From: Iamia majanohamensis
Lineage (GTDB): Bacteria; Actinomycetota; Acidimicrobiia; Acidimicrobiales; Iamiaceae
Assembly (NCBI RefSeq): GCF_028532485.1
Contig: NZ_CP116942.1
Span: 2,914,001-2,978,000 of the forward strand
Direction: 5' to 3'
DNA length: 64,000 nucleotides
Shown: in pieces, positions 11,970-21,742 of the stretch
Position numbering within the stretch: the stretch's first letter is position 1
Layout of the letters: each line of letters starts with the position of its first letter
Program-made: the position numbers and the translations under genes
Notes under the pieces: model-generated
Seen by the model: only the letters and a program-made list of their open reading frames with translations
Databases searched by the model: none
Told to the model about the DNA's origin: nothing

Positions 11970-12036
11970 CCCACCACCCTGCCCGGCCCCTGTGACAGCG
12001 GACCGGGCCCGCGCCGCCCGGCGCGGACGACCGGGG

Positions 12037-13038
12037 TCAGGGTCGGCGGCGGGGCGAGGAGGTGAGGCGGGGGTCGGTGGTCACCTTGTCGCCCAGGACC
12101 TCGTCGATGCGGGCCGCCAGGTCGTCGTCGAGGGTCACGTCGGCGGCGCCCACGGTGTCGTCGAGCTGCTCGGGGCGCGACGCCCCGACGATGGCCGACG
12201 ACACGTTCCGGTTGCGCAGGACCCAGGCCACGGCCATGCGGGCCATGGACATGCCGGCCTCGTCGGCCAGGGGGCGCAGGTCCTGGACCCGGGCCAGCAG
12301 CTCGTCGTCGGACAGGAACCCGGAGATGAAGTCCTTGCCGCTGTTCTCGTCGGTGGCCCGGCTGCCCTCCGGCGGCGGCTCGCCCGGGAGGTACTTGCCG
12401 GTCAGCACGCCCTGGGCCATGGGCGACCACACGATCTGGCCCAGCCCCTCGTCCTCGCAGGCGGGGACGACGTCGCGCTCGATGACCCGCCACAGCATCG
12501 AGTACTGGGGCTGGTTGGAGATGAAGGGGATCCGCAGCTCGCGGGCCAGCGCGGCGCCGCGGCGGATCTGGTCGGCGGTCCACTCCGACACCCCGATGGC
12601 GTGGGCCTGGCCGGCGTGGACGACGTCGGCGAAGGCCGACATGGTCTCCTCCAGGGGCGTCTCGTGGTCGAAGCGGTGGGCCTGGTAGAGGTCGACGTGG
12701 TCGGTGCGGAGCCGTCGCAGGGACCCCTCGATCGACTCCCGGATGTGCTTGCGGGAGAGGCCCCGGTCGTTCGGGCCCGGACCGGTCGGGAAGTACACCT
12801 TGGTGAAGATCTCCAGGCCCTCGCGCCGCTGGCCGTCGAGGGCCTCGCCCAGCACCTCCTCGGCCTTGGTGCCGGCGTAGACGTCGGCGGTGTCGAAGGT
12901 CGTGACGCCGAGGTCGAGGGCGGCGTGGACGCACGCCACCGCGGCCTCGTTCTCCACCTGGGAGCCGTGGGTGATCCAGTTGCCGTAGCTGACGGCAGAG
13001 ACCTTGAGGCCGCTGCGTCCGAGGGTGCGGTGCTGCAT
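12037..13038 (-). CDS. Aldo/keto reductase
   Basis: 333-aa NADPH-dependent oxidoreductase of the potassium-channel-beta-like AKR group. The catalytic tetrad is visible: Asp and Tyr in DTADVYAG (about residues 50-56), Lys in IFTKVYF and His in YQAHRFD. The C-terminal NADP-binding segment contains SSAIVGASRPEQL. The usual reactions are reduction of aldehydes or ketones; the substrate cannot be told from the sequence. The start is firm: a TAGGGT hexamer ends 7 nt upstream, so the mRNA should be leaderless. No operon partner is evident. Confidence 0.92.
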   Translation of the reverse strand: MQHRTLGRSGLKVSAVSYGNWITHGSQVENEAAVACVHAALDLGVTTFDTADVYAGTKAEEVLGEALDGQRREGLEIFTKVYFPTGPGPNDRGLSRKHIRESIEGSLRRLRTDHVDLYQAHRFDHETPLEETMSAFADVVHAGQAHAIGVSEWTADQIRRGAALARELRIPFISNQPQYSMLWRVIERDVVPACEDEGLGQIVWSPMAQGVLTGKYLPGEPPPEGSRATDENSGKDFISGFLSDDELLARVQDLRPLADEAGMSMARMAVAWVLRNRNVSSAIVGASRPEQLDDTVGAADVTLDDDLAARIDEVLGDKVTTDPRLTSSPRRRP

Positions 13039-13044
13039 GGGGCG

Positions 13045-13050
13045 ACCCTA
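13045..13050 (-). promoter_or_regulatory. -10 element of aldo/keto reductase gene
   Basis: Minus-strand TAGGGT ends 7 nt before ATG 13038, indicating a leaderless transcript. Confidence 0.5.
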
Positions 13051-13106
13051 TTGAGGCCGCTCGCCGATCGCACCGCCGTGCTCCGGGGCCCGGGGGCGGC
13101 GAGCGG

Positions 13107-13730
13107 CTAGGGCGGGCCGCCGCCGGGAGGGGGCGGGGGCGGCGGGGGTGACGGCGGGTACCCGGGCGGTGGCGGGGGGCCGCCGGGCCCGGGCGGCCCC
13201 TGCCCCGGAGGGGGCGGGAGCGGAGCCGGACCTCCGGGGGGCGGCGGCTGGCCCCAGGGGCCACCCGCCGGGGGCGGGGGCGCGCCCCACGAGCCACCGG
13301 CCGCCGGGCCGCCGCCGGGGGGCGGCCCCCACTGGGCCGGCGGGGGGCCGTAGCCGGACCCGGGGCCGCCGGGCGGTCCGCCCCAGCCGGGGCCGCGCTG
13401 CTCGGCGTCGATCACCTTCGCCCGGAACGAGGCGAACCAGAGCCCGGCGGGGACGAGGAGCAGCAGGGCCGCGCCGGCGCCGAAGATCCCGCCCCCGCAG
13501 CAGCACAGGACGCTGATGGCCGCGGCACCGGCGGGCAGGCCGATCCATAGTCCCCGGTTGGTGCCGGCCGCGGTGAAGGCCCAGTCGGGCCGGCGCCCGG
13601 CGTCGACCGCGGCGAACACGTTGACGCCGATCTCCACCACAAGCAGCACCAGGGCGGCGACCAGGAACACCCCGGTCAGCCCGGCCCCCACGCCATCGGT
13701 CGTCGCCACCACCACCGCCGTCGGTCCCAC
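13107..13730 (-). CDS. Membrane protein with proline/glycine-rich tail
   Basis: 207-aa protein of unknown function. Two or three hydrophobic segments lie in the first ~105 residues: VFLVAALVLLVVEIGVNVF, a segment around the CCCGGG cluster, and GAALLLLVPAGLWFASF. The first half resembles small actinobacterial membrane proteins of the DUF2516 kind, which I state with low certainty. The last ~95 residues are almost entirely Pro and Gly with scattered Trp and Gln, presumably a disordered cytoplasmic tail. GTG 13730 is supported by a TAGAGT hexamer 7 nt upstream. Similar Pro/Gly tracts occur at the N-termini of the TM2 proteins. Confidence 0.75.
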   Translation of the reverse strand: MGPTAVVVATTDGVGAGLTGVFLVAALVLLVVEIGVNVFAAVDAGRRPDWAFTAAGTNRGLWIGLPAGAAAISVLCCCGGGIFGAGAALLLLVPAGLWFASFRAKVIDAEQRGPGWGGPPGGPGSGYGPPPAQWGPPPGGGPAAGGSWGAPPPPAGGPWGQPPPPGGPAPLPPPPGQGPPGPGGPPPPPGYPPSPPPPPPPPGGGPP

Positions 13731-13736
13731 CCGGCG

Positions 13737-13742
13737 ACTCTA
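13737..13742 (-). promoter_or_regulatory. -10 element, leaderless GTG start
   Basis: Minus-strand TAGAGT ends 7 nt before GTG 13730. Confidence 0.5.
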
Positions 13743-13780
13743 GGTCGCCCGCCCGGCGCCCGGTGCCGGCCGGGCGCGCC

Positions 13781-13843
13781 GGTGGCCGGCCCCGGGGGGC
13801 CGGCCACCGTGCGGGTGCGGGGTCGCCGGTCGGGCGACCGGCG
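13781..13843 (-). terminator. Two hairpins 3' of ahcY
   Basis: 13781-13808 has a perfect 11-bp stem (GGTGGCCGGCC and complement) with a CCGGGG loop. 13824-13843 has a 9-bp stem (CGCCGGTCG/CGACCGGCG) directly after the ahcY stop. There is no U tract, as is common for GC-rich actinobacterial terminators. Confidence 0.55.
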
Positions 13844-13846
13844 GGG

Positions 13847-15292
<1,446 letters not shown>

Positions 15293-15480
15293 GGGTGATC
15301 CTTCGTTCGGGTCTCGGCGGTGCGGGGCGCGCCCGTGGGCGGTGGCACCTCGGGGTGGGGACTCCGGGCCGGAACCAGCTGGCTCACTCATGACAGCCCT
15401 GGGACGGGACGGCGCGACCGCACCCGTGGGGGCAACGCTAGTCCCCTCCACCCCGACCGGCGACCACCCCGCCCCGGAAC

Positions 15481-15494
15481 TGGAACCTGTTCTA
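15481..15494 (+). promoter_or_regulatory. KstR-like operator
   Basis: TGGAACCTGTTCTA fits the published KstR consensus TNNAACNNGTTNNA at every fixed position. It abuts and overlaps the -10 of the SDR gene, where a bound TetR-type repressor would block RNA polymerase. KstR controls sterol and lipid catabolism in mycobacteria and relatives; the actual regulator here is not in the window. Confidence 0.5.
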
Positions 15495-15498
15495 GTCT
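15493..15498 (+). promoter_or_regulatory. -10 element of SDR-LLM operon
   Basis: TAGTCT ends 7 nt before ATG 15505, so the transcript would be leaderless. Confidence 0.5.
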
Positions 15499-15504
15499 CC
15501 CGCC

Positions 15505-16293
15505 ATGGCCGAGCTCCCTCCCCTCTCCACGCCCCTGCCCGGGCCCCGCCTCGCCGGGCGGTCGGCCCTCGTGACCGGGGGGGCCTCCGGCATCGGGGCC
15601 GCCACCGCCCTGCGCCTGGCCGCCGAGGGGGCCACGGTGCTCGCCGTCGACCTCGACGCCGAGGGCCTCAAGCGCACCGCCGCGGCCCTCCCGGCCGAGG
15701 CGACGGGCGCCATCGCCCCCCACGTCGCCGACGTGTCCGACGAGGGCGCGGTGGGCGACGCCGTCGCCGCCGCGGTGGAGCAGGGCGGCGGCCTCGACGT
15801 GGTGGCCAACATCGCCGGCATCCTGCGGGCCGCCCACTCCACCGAGCACAGCCTGGAGCTCTGGGACCAGGTCATCCGGGTCAACCTCACCAGCACGTTC
15901 CTCGTCTGCCGCACCGCCCTCCCCCCCCTCCTCGACGGCGGCGGCGTCATCGTCAACTCGGCGTCCACCTCGGCCGAGTTCGGCCACCCGTGGATGGCGG
16001 CCTACGCCGCGTCGAAGGGCGGTGTCGCCGCGCTCACCCACTCCCTGGCCGTGGAGTACGCCAAGCGGGGCGTCCGGGTGAACGCCATCGCCCCCGGCAG
16101 CGTGCGCACCAGCATGACCAAGGGCCTCGACTTCCCGGCCGACGCCGACTTCGACCTGCTCCCCCGGATCATGTCGCCCACCGGCCCCGGCGACCCCGCC
16201 TCGGTGGCGGCGGTGGTGGCCATGCTGGCCAGCGACGACGGCGCCCACATCACCGGCGAGGTCATCCGCATCGACGGCGGGACGCACTCCTGA
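15505..16293 (+). CDS. Short-chain dehydrogenase/reductase
   Basis: 262-aa classical SDR. The dinucleotide-binding glycine motif TGGASGIG is near residue 24, and Asp-containing AVDLDAEG after strand 2 suggests NAD preference. The catalytic Ser lies in [10 protein letters not shown] and Tyr/Lys in YAASKGG. Typical partners are hydroxysteroids, 3-hydroxyacyl groups or other secondary alcohols. The stop shares a base with the next start (TGATG), so it is co-translated with an LLM oxidoreductase. The KstR-like box over its promoter makes a role in lipid or steroid breakdown plausible but unproven. Confidence 0.9.
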   Translation: MAELPPLSTPLPGPRLAGRSALVTGGASGIGAATALRLAAEGATVLAVDLDAEGLKRTAAALPAEATGAIAPHVADVSDEGAVGDAVAAAVEQGGGLDVVANIAGILRAAHSTEHSLELWDQVIRVNLTSTFLVCRTALPPLLDGGGVIVNSASTSAEFGHPWMAAYAASKGGVAALTHSLAVEYAKRGVRVNAIAPGSVRTSMTKGLDFPADADFDLLPRIMSPTGPGDPASVAAVVAMLASDDGAHITGEVIRIDGGTHS

Positions 16294-17183
16294 TGCGCTT
16301 CACCATCGGCATGGCCTACGGGCCCCCGGAGCACTACGTCCCCGTCGCCCGGGCCGCCGACGCCCTCGGCTACTGGGGCATCGCCTGCTCGGACCACGTC
16401 CTCAATCTCGAGACGCTGTCGACGCCGTACCCCTACACCGAGGACGGCGAGCGGCGCTGGCCGCTCATGACCCCGTGGCTCGACCCGTGGGTGGCCATCG
16501 GCGCCATGGGGTCCGCCACCGAGCGCCTCCGCTTCACCACCAACGTCTACGTGCTGCCGATGCGGAACCCCTTCACCGTGGCCAAGATGGTCTCGACCGC
16601 GTCCGTGCTCACCGGCGGACGGGTGGCGCTCGGCGTCGGCATGGGGTGGTGCGAGGAGGAGTTCGACCTCCTCGAGCAGCCGTTCCGCAAGAGGGGGAGG
16701 CGGGCCGACGAGGCGCTGGAGCTCATCGCCAAGGCCTGGACCGGCGAGATGGTCGAGCACCACGGCGAGTTCTACGACGTCCCCCACTTCGAGATGAACC
16801 CCCCGCCCCCCGGCCCCGTGCCCGTGTTCGTCGGCGGCCTGTCGGAGCCGGCGCTGCGCCGGGCCGCCCGCCACGACGGGTGGATCTCCGACCTCGCCTC
16901 CACCGAGGAGACGGCCGCGTCGTGCCGCCGCCTGGCCGAGCTGCGGGAGGAGGCCGGGCGGGCCGATGCCCCGTTCACGGTGATGGCGTCGCTGAACGAC
17001 GCGGCCGACGCCGAGGGCTTCGCCCGGGCCGGGGAGGTCGGCGTCACCGACATCCTCACCATGCCGTGGGCGTACTACCACGGCTTCACCGACGACCTGG
17101 AGGCCAAGGTCGACGGCCTCGAGCGCTTCGCGGCCGAGGTCCTCTCCGCCTTCCCGGACCCCCACGCGCCGTCGTCGTCCTGA
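16293..17183 (+). CDS. LLM-class (probably F420-dependent) oxidoreductase
   Basis: 296-aa luciferase-like monooxygenase superfamily TIM barrel. Visible family marks are the N-terminal IGMAYGPPEHY, the ACSDHVL segment, LRFTTNVYVLP, the GVGMGWCEEEF loop and GPVPVFVGGLSEPALRRAARHDGW near the cofactor site. Actinobacterial members of this shape usually use coenzyme F420 rather than FMN; this is a family-level inference. It overlaps the SDR stop by one base and shares its promoter and KstR-like box, so the two enzymes probably act on successive intermediates. The substrate is unknown. Confidence 0.85.
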   Translation: MRFTIGMAYGPPEHYVPVARAADALGYWGIACSDHVLNLETLSTPYPYTEDGERRWPLMTPWLDPWVAIGAMGSATERLRFTTNVYVLPMRNPFTVAKMVSTASVLTGGRVALGVGMGWCEEEFDLLEQPFRKRGRRADEALELIAKAWTGEMVEHHGEFYDVPHFEMNPPPPGPVPVFVGGLSEPALRRAARHDGWISDLASTEETAASCRRLAELREEAGRADAPFTVMASLNDAADAEGFARAGEVGVTDILTMPWAYYHGFTDDLEAKVDGLERFAAEVLSAFPDPHAPSSS

Positions 17184-17241
17184 GGCACCACTGCCGCGCC
17201 GACGCCACGCGCACCCCCGGAACAGGGACGGGGCGACCCGG

Positions 17242-18123
17242 TCAGCCGGGCTGGTAGGGCGTGGCCGGGTCGTCGGGGAGGACGGTCAGGGTGGCGAAGC
17301 CGTTGTTGAAGGCCTCGAGGTCGTCGGCCGGGTCCTCGAGGGTCGAGGTGCAGTCCTGCTCCACGATGGCCTGGCTGCCGTCGGTGCCGACGGGCACCTC
17401 CTCGAGGCCCCGCACCTCGCCCTCGGTGCAGCTCGGGATGTTGATGCTGACGACCTCGACCGGGGCGTCGCCGGCCTCCAGGGCCTCCCGGTTCTCCTCG
17501 ACCCAGTCGAGCAGGAACGGCACGCCCGCCTCGGCGTCGAAGTCCATGAGCCCGCCGCTCAGGGCCAGGGCGGGGACGCCGGCCGCCACCGCGGCGCGCG
17601 CCGCGCCCACGGTGCCGGAGATGTCGACCAGCGGGCCCAGGTTCTGGCCCTCGTTGATGCCCGAGACCACCAGGTCGGGCTCCAGCCCCAGGTCCTCGAG
17701 GGCGACCCGCACGGCGTCGGCGGGGTAGCCGTCGACGGCGACGGCCTCGGTGCCGCTGGCCGTCTCCTCCTCCTGGGTCTCGACCGCCCCCTCGGTGTAG
17801 GTGCCGCCCTGGCCGCTCTGCTGCTCCAGCGGGGCGACGACGTCGACGGTGACGCCGTCGAGGCCCTCCAGGGCGGTCACCACCGCGTCGATGCCCTCCG
17901 AGTCGTAGCCGTCGTCGTTGGTCACGAGGACCGAGAGCCCGCCGGCCGCCTCCTCGCCCCCGCCCTCGGTGGCCTCGGCCGTGGTCGTGGTGCCCGACTC
18001 GTCCGGGTCGGAGCCGTCGTCGTCGCCCCCGCAGGCGGACGCGCCGAGGAGCAGGACGAGGACGACCAGCGCGGCGAGGGCCCGGCCGCCGAGGGGCAGA
18101 CGGGCGGAGGTGGTGGCGTGCAT
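17242..18123 (-). CDS. Exported lipoprotein with SurE-type nucleotidase fold
   Basis: 293-aa protein. It starts with a lipoprotein signal peptide ending in lipobox LGASAC (about residues 26-31), then an acidic Ser/Thr-rich spacer. A SurE domain follows: VTNDDGYDSEGI (metal ligands Asp-Asp, about residues 66-77), SGINEGQNLG and the DISGTVGAA loop. SurE is normally a cytoplasmic 5'/3'-nucleotidase. Here the fold should be anchored outside the membrane, suggesting phosphate or nucleoside scavenging. ATG 18123 has GAGAGG upstream; start choices further upstream lack a signal peptide. Confidence 0.85.
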   Translation of the reverse strand: MHATTSARLPLGGRALAALVVLVLLLGASACGGDDDGSDPDESGTTTTAEATEGGGEEAAGGLSVLVTNDDGYDSEGIDAVVTALEGLDGVTVDVVAPLEQQSGQGGTYTEGAVETQEEETASGTEAVAVDGYPADAVRVALEDLGLEPDLVVSGINEGQNLGPLVDISGTVGAARAAVAAGVPALALSGGLMDFDAEAGVPFLLDWVEENREALEAGDAPVEVVSINIPSCTEGEVRGLEEVPVGTDGSQAIVEQDCTSTLEDPADDLEAFNNGFATLTVLPDDPATPYQPG

Positions 18124-18275
18124 GGCAGGTGCCTCTCGGGTCGTGGTGTGCAGGGGGGACAGGCGGCGGCATCGTGCCACGTCCACCCGGCGGTGCGGGT
18201 GGAGCGGGCGAGGTCGTCTGCGGCGGGGTCGCCCGGGCGCCTCGGACCGCCCGGGTCGAGCGACCTCCGGCGCAG

Positions 18276-18423
18276 GCGCGCGCACCGGAGCACCGTGGTC
18301 CCCCGCCTGGTCGGGGGAACACGCCCCCCCAGGGCCCGATCCCGGACCAGGACCGCGCGCACCGGGAAGGTCCTCCGTCGCCGTCTGGGAGACGCCCTCC
18401 AGGGCCGGACCTCGGACCAGGAC
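18276..18423. repeat. Imperfect tandem repeat, two ~70-78 bp units
   Basis: Unit 1 (18276-18353) and unit 2 (18354-18423) both begin GCGCGCACCGG and end CGGACCAGGAC, with an alignable CGCCC-CC-AGGGCC core between. This is the main content of the 339-bp gap 18124-18462, which shows no gene. Unit 1 also contains a TCCCCC-N8-GGGGGA stem (18299-18318). Confidence 0.5.
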
Positions 18424-18462
18424 GGGTCCGGCCGAAGAGCCGTCGCCAGGCCTGCGACGGGG

Positions 18463-20193
<1,731 letters not shown>

Positions 20194-20213
20194 GGCTGCT
20201 CTCCGATCGATCG

Positions 20214-20250
20214 CTGGACAGGTGTCCAGTCCCCCGACGACGCCAGGGTA
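20214..20250 (-). promoter_or_regulatory. -10 element and palindromic operator of the deacylase gene
   Basis: CTGGACA-GG-TGTCCAG (20214-20229) is a perfect 7+7 palindrome. It lies just downstream of a minus-strand TACCCT hexamer (20245-20250), the usual place for a TetR- or GntR-type repressor site. The regulator is unknown. Confidence 0.55.
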
Positions 20251-20314
20251 CCCGCCGGCCGGCGGCGTGTCAGCCGCCACACCTCCGGCGTCAGCCCGTG
20301 CCATCATCGTCGGC

Positions 20315-21631
20315 GTGGTGCGACGGGCGGCGGAGCGGCAGAGGGGCGGGGGGCGGGTCGGGCCGGCGATCCTCGTCGCACTCCTCGTCGGCGGGTCCGC
20401 CTGCTCGTCGGGGGAGGACGGACGTGCGGCCGTCGACGAGGGCGAGCGGCCCGAGGAGGAGGTCACCCTCTCGGTGACGCCCGCGCGGTCGCGCCTGACC
20501 GAGCCCCTCGTGTTCGAGGTGGGCGGGCTGGAGGCCGGCGCCGAGGTCACCCTCGAGGTGCGCTCGACCGACTCGCAGGGGACCGGGTGGTCCTCCACGA
20601 CCACGCATCGGGCCGACGACACCGGTGCCGTGGACCTCGACGGCTCGCCCGACGCCGAGCCCGACCCGATGGCCCCGATCTCCTCGATGCAGCCGGTCGA
20701 CCCCGGATCCGCACCGTCCCCCTACCTCTGGAGCGGGGAGCCGCAGGCCTTCACCGTCGCCGTGCGGGTCGACGGCGAGGAGGCCGCGTCGACGGTCGTC
20801 GAGCGGGGCGTGCCGCTCGGTGTGCTGGCCGACACGACCACGATCGCCGACGAGGGCTTCAGCGGACAGCTGTACCTCTCCCCCGACGGGGTCGAGGTCG
20901 AGGCTCCTGCGCTCGTCCTCCTCGGCGGCTCCGACGGCGGCCTGCCCGGACCCCTCACCGCGGCGACCCTCGCGGCCGAGGGCCACCCCGTCCTGACGGT
21001 GGCCTACTTCCAGGGCCCCATCGGCGACGACCCCGACCTCCCCCCCACGCTCGCCGACGTCCCCCTCGAGCCGATCGCCGACGCCGTCACCTGGCTCGCC
21101 GACCGCCCCGAGGTCGGTGCGGCGGAGGTGTGGACCATGGGTGTCTCCCGGGGCAGCGAGGCCGCCCTGCTCGTCGCCAGCGCCTTCCCCGACCGCGTCG
21201 CCGGTGCCGTCGCCCTCGTCCCGAGCAACGTGGCCCTGTGCGGCTTCCCGGACTGCTCCCGGCCGGCGTGGACCCTCGACGGCGCGCCGGTGCCGTACAC
21301 GACACAGCTCGACCAGCCCTCGCCCACCGACACCCCTGGGGCCGTCATCCCGGTCGAGCGCATCGACGGCCCCGTGCTGGGGGTGTGCGGCGGTGCCGAC
21401 GAGGTCTGGGACTCCTGCGCCTTCGCCGAGGCCATCGACGCCCGGCTGGAGGCCGAGGGGCACCCCGACGCCCACGAGGTGATCGCGGCGCCGGAGGCCG
21501 GGCACGCCATCGGCGGCCTCGTGCCCTACGAGCCGGTGCCGGCGGAGGGGCCGGAGGTGGCGGCCGTGCAGGCGGCCAAGGCACGGGTGTGGCCCGAGGT
21601 CCTGGCTTTCCTCGACGCCCACGGCTCCTAG
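20315..21631 (+). CDS. Lipoprotein with acyl-CoA thioesterase/BAAT-type hydrolase domain
   Basis: About 438 aa. The N-terminus is a signal peptide with lipobox VGGSAC and a Ser/Gly spacer. An immunoglobulin-like BAAT N-domain (VTLSVTPARS through PISSMQPV) precedes an alpha/beta-hydrolase domain. The nucleophile serine lies in GVSRGSEAA and the catalytic histidine in PEAGHAIGG. In animals this family conjugates bile acids or hydrolyses acyl-CoA; bacterial homologues are uncharacterised esterase/thioesterase candidates, and this one would be surface-anchored. The start is a double GTG (20315/20318) placed where the signal peptide begins; either is possible. Confidence 0.82.
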   Translation: MVRRAAERQRGGGRVGPAILVALLVGGSACSSGEDGRAAVDEGERPEEEVTLSVTPARSRLTEPLVFEVGGLEAGAEVTLEVRSTDSQGTGWSSTTTHRADDTGAVDLDGSPDAEPDPMAPISSMQPVDPGSAPSPYLWSGEPQAFTVAVRVDGEEAASTVVERGVPLGVLADTTTIADEGFSGQLYLSPDGVEVEAPALVLLGGSDGGLPGPLTAATLAAEGHPVLTVAYFQGPIGDDPDLPPTLADVPLEPIADAVTWLADRPEVGAAEVWTMGVSRGSEAALLVASAFPDRVAGAVALVPSNVALCGFPDCSRPAWTLDGAPVPYTTQLDQPSPTDTPGAVIPVERIDGPVLGVCGGADEVWDSCAFAEAIDARLEAEGHPDAHEVIAAPEAGHAIGGLVPYEPVPAEGPEVAAVQAAKARVWPEVLAFLDAHGS

Positions 21632-21669
21632 CCGCGACGCGCCGGTCTCCTCGCCGCGCGGGCCGGCGG

Positions 21670-21686
21670 ACCTCCCGACGGGAGGT
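21670..21686. terminator. Hairpin between convergent BAAT-like gene and gdh
   Basis: ACCTCCC-GAC-GGGAGGT is a perfect 7-bp stem lying between the two facing stops (21631 and 21743), so it could act in both directions. Confidence 0.45.
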
Positions 21687-21742
21687 GATCCGGTGGATGG
21701 ACCCGCGGGCGCGCGCCCGGTCCGGCGCGCCGGGCCCGGCCG

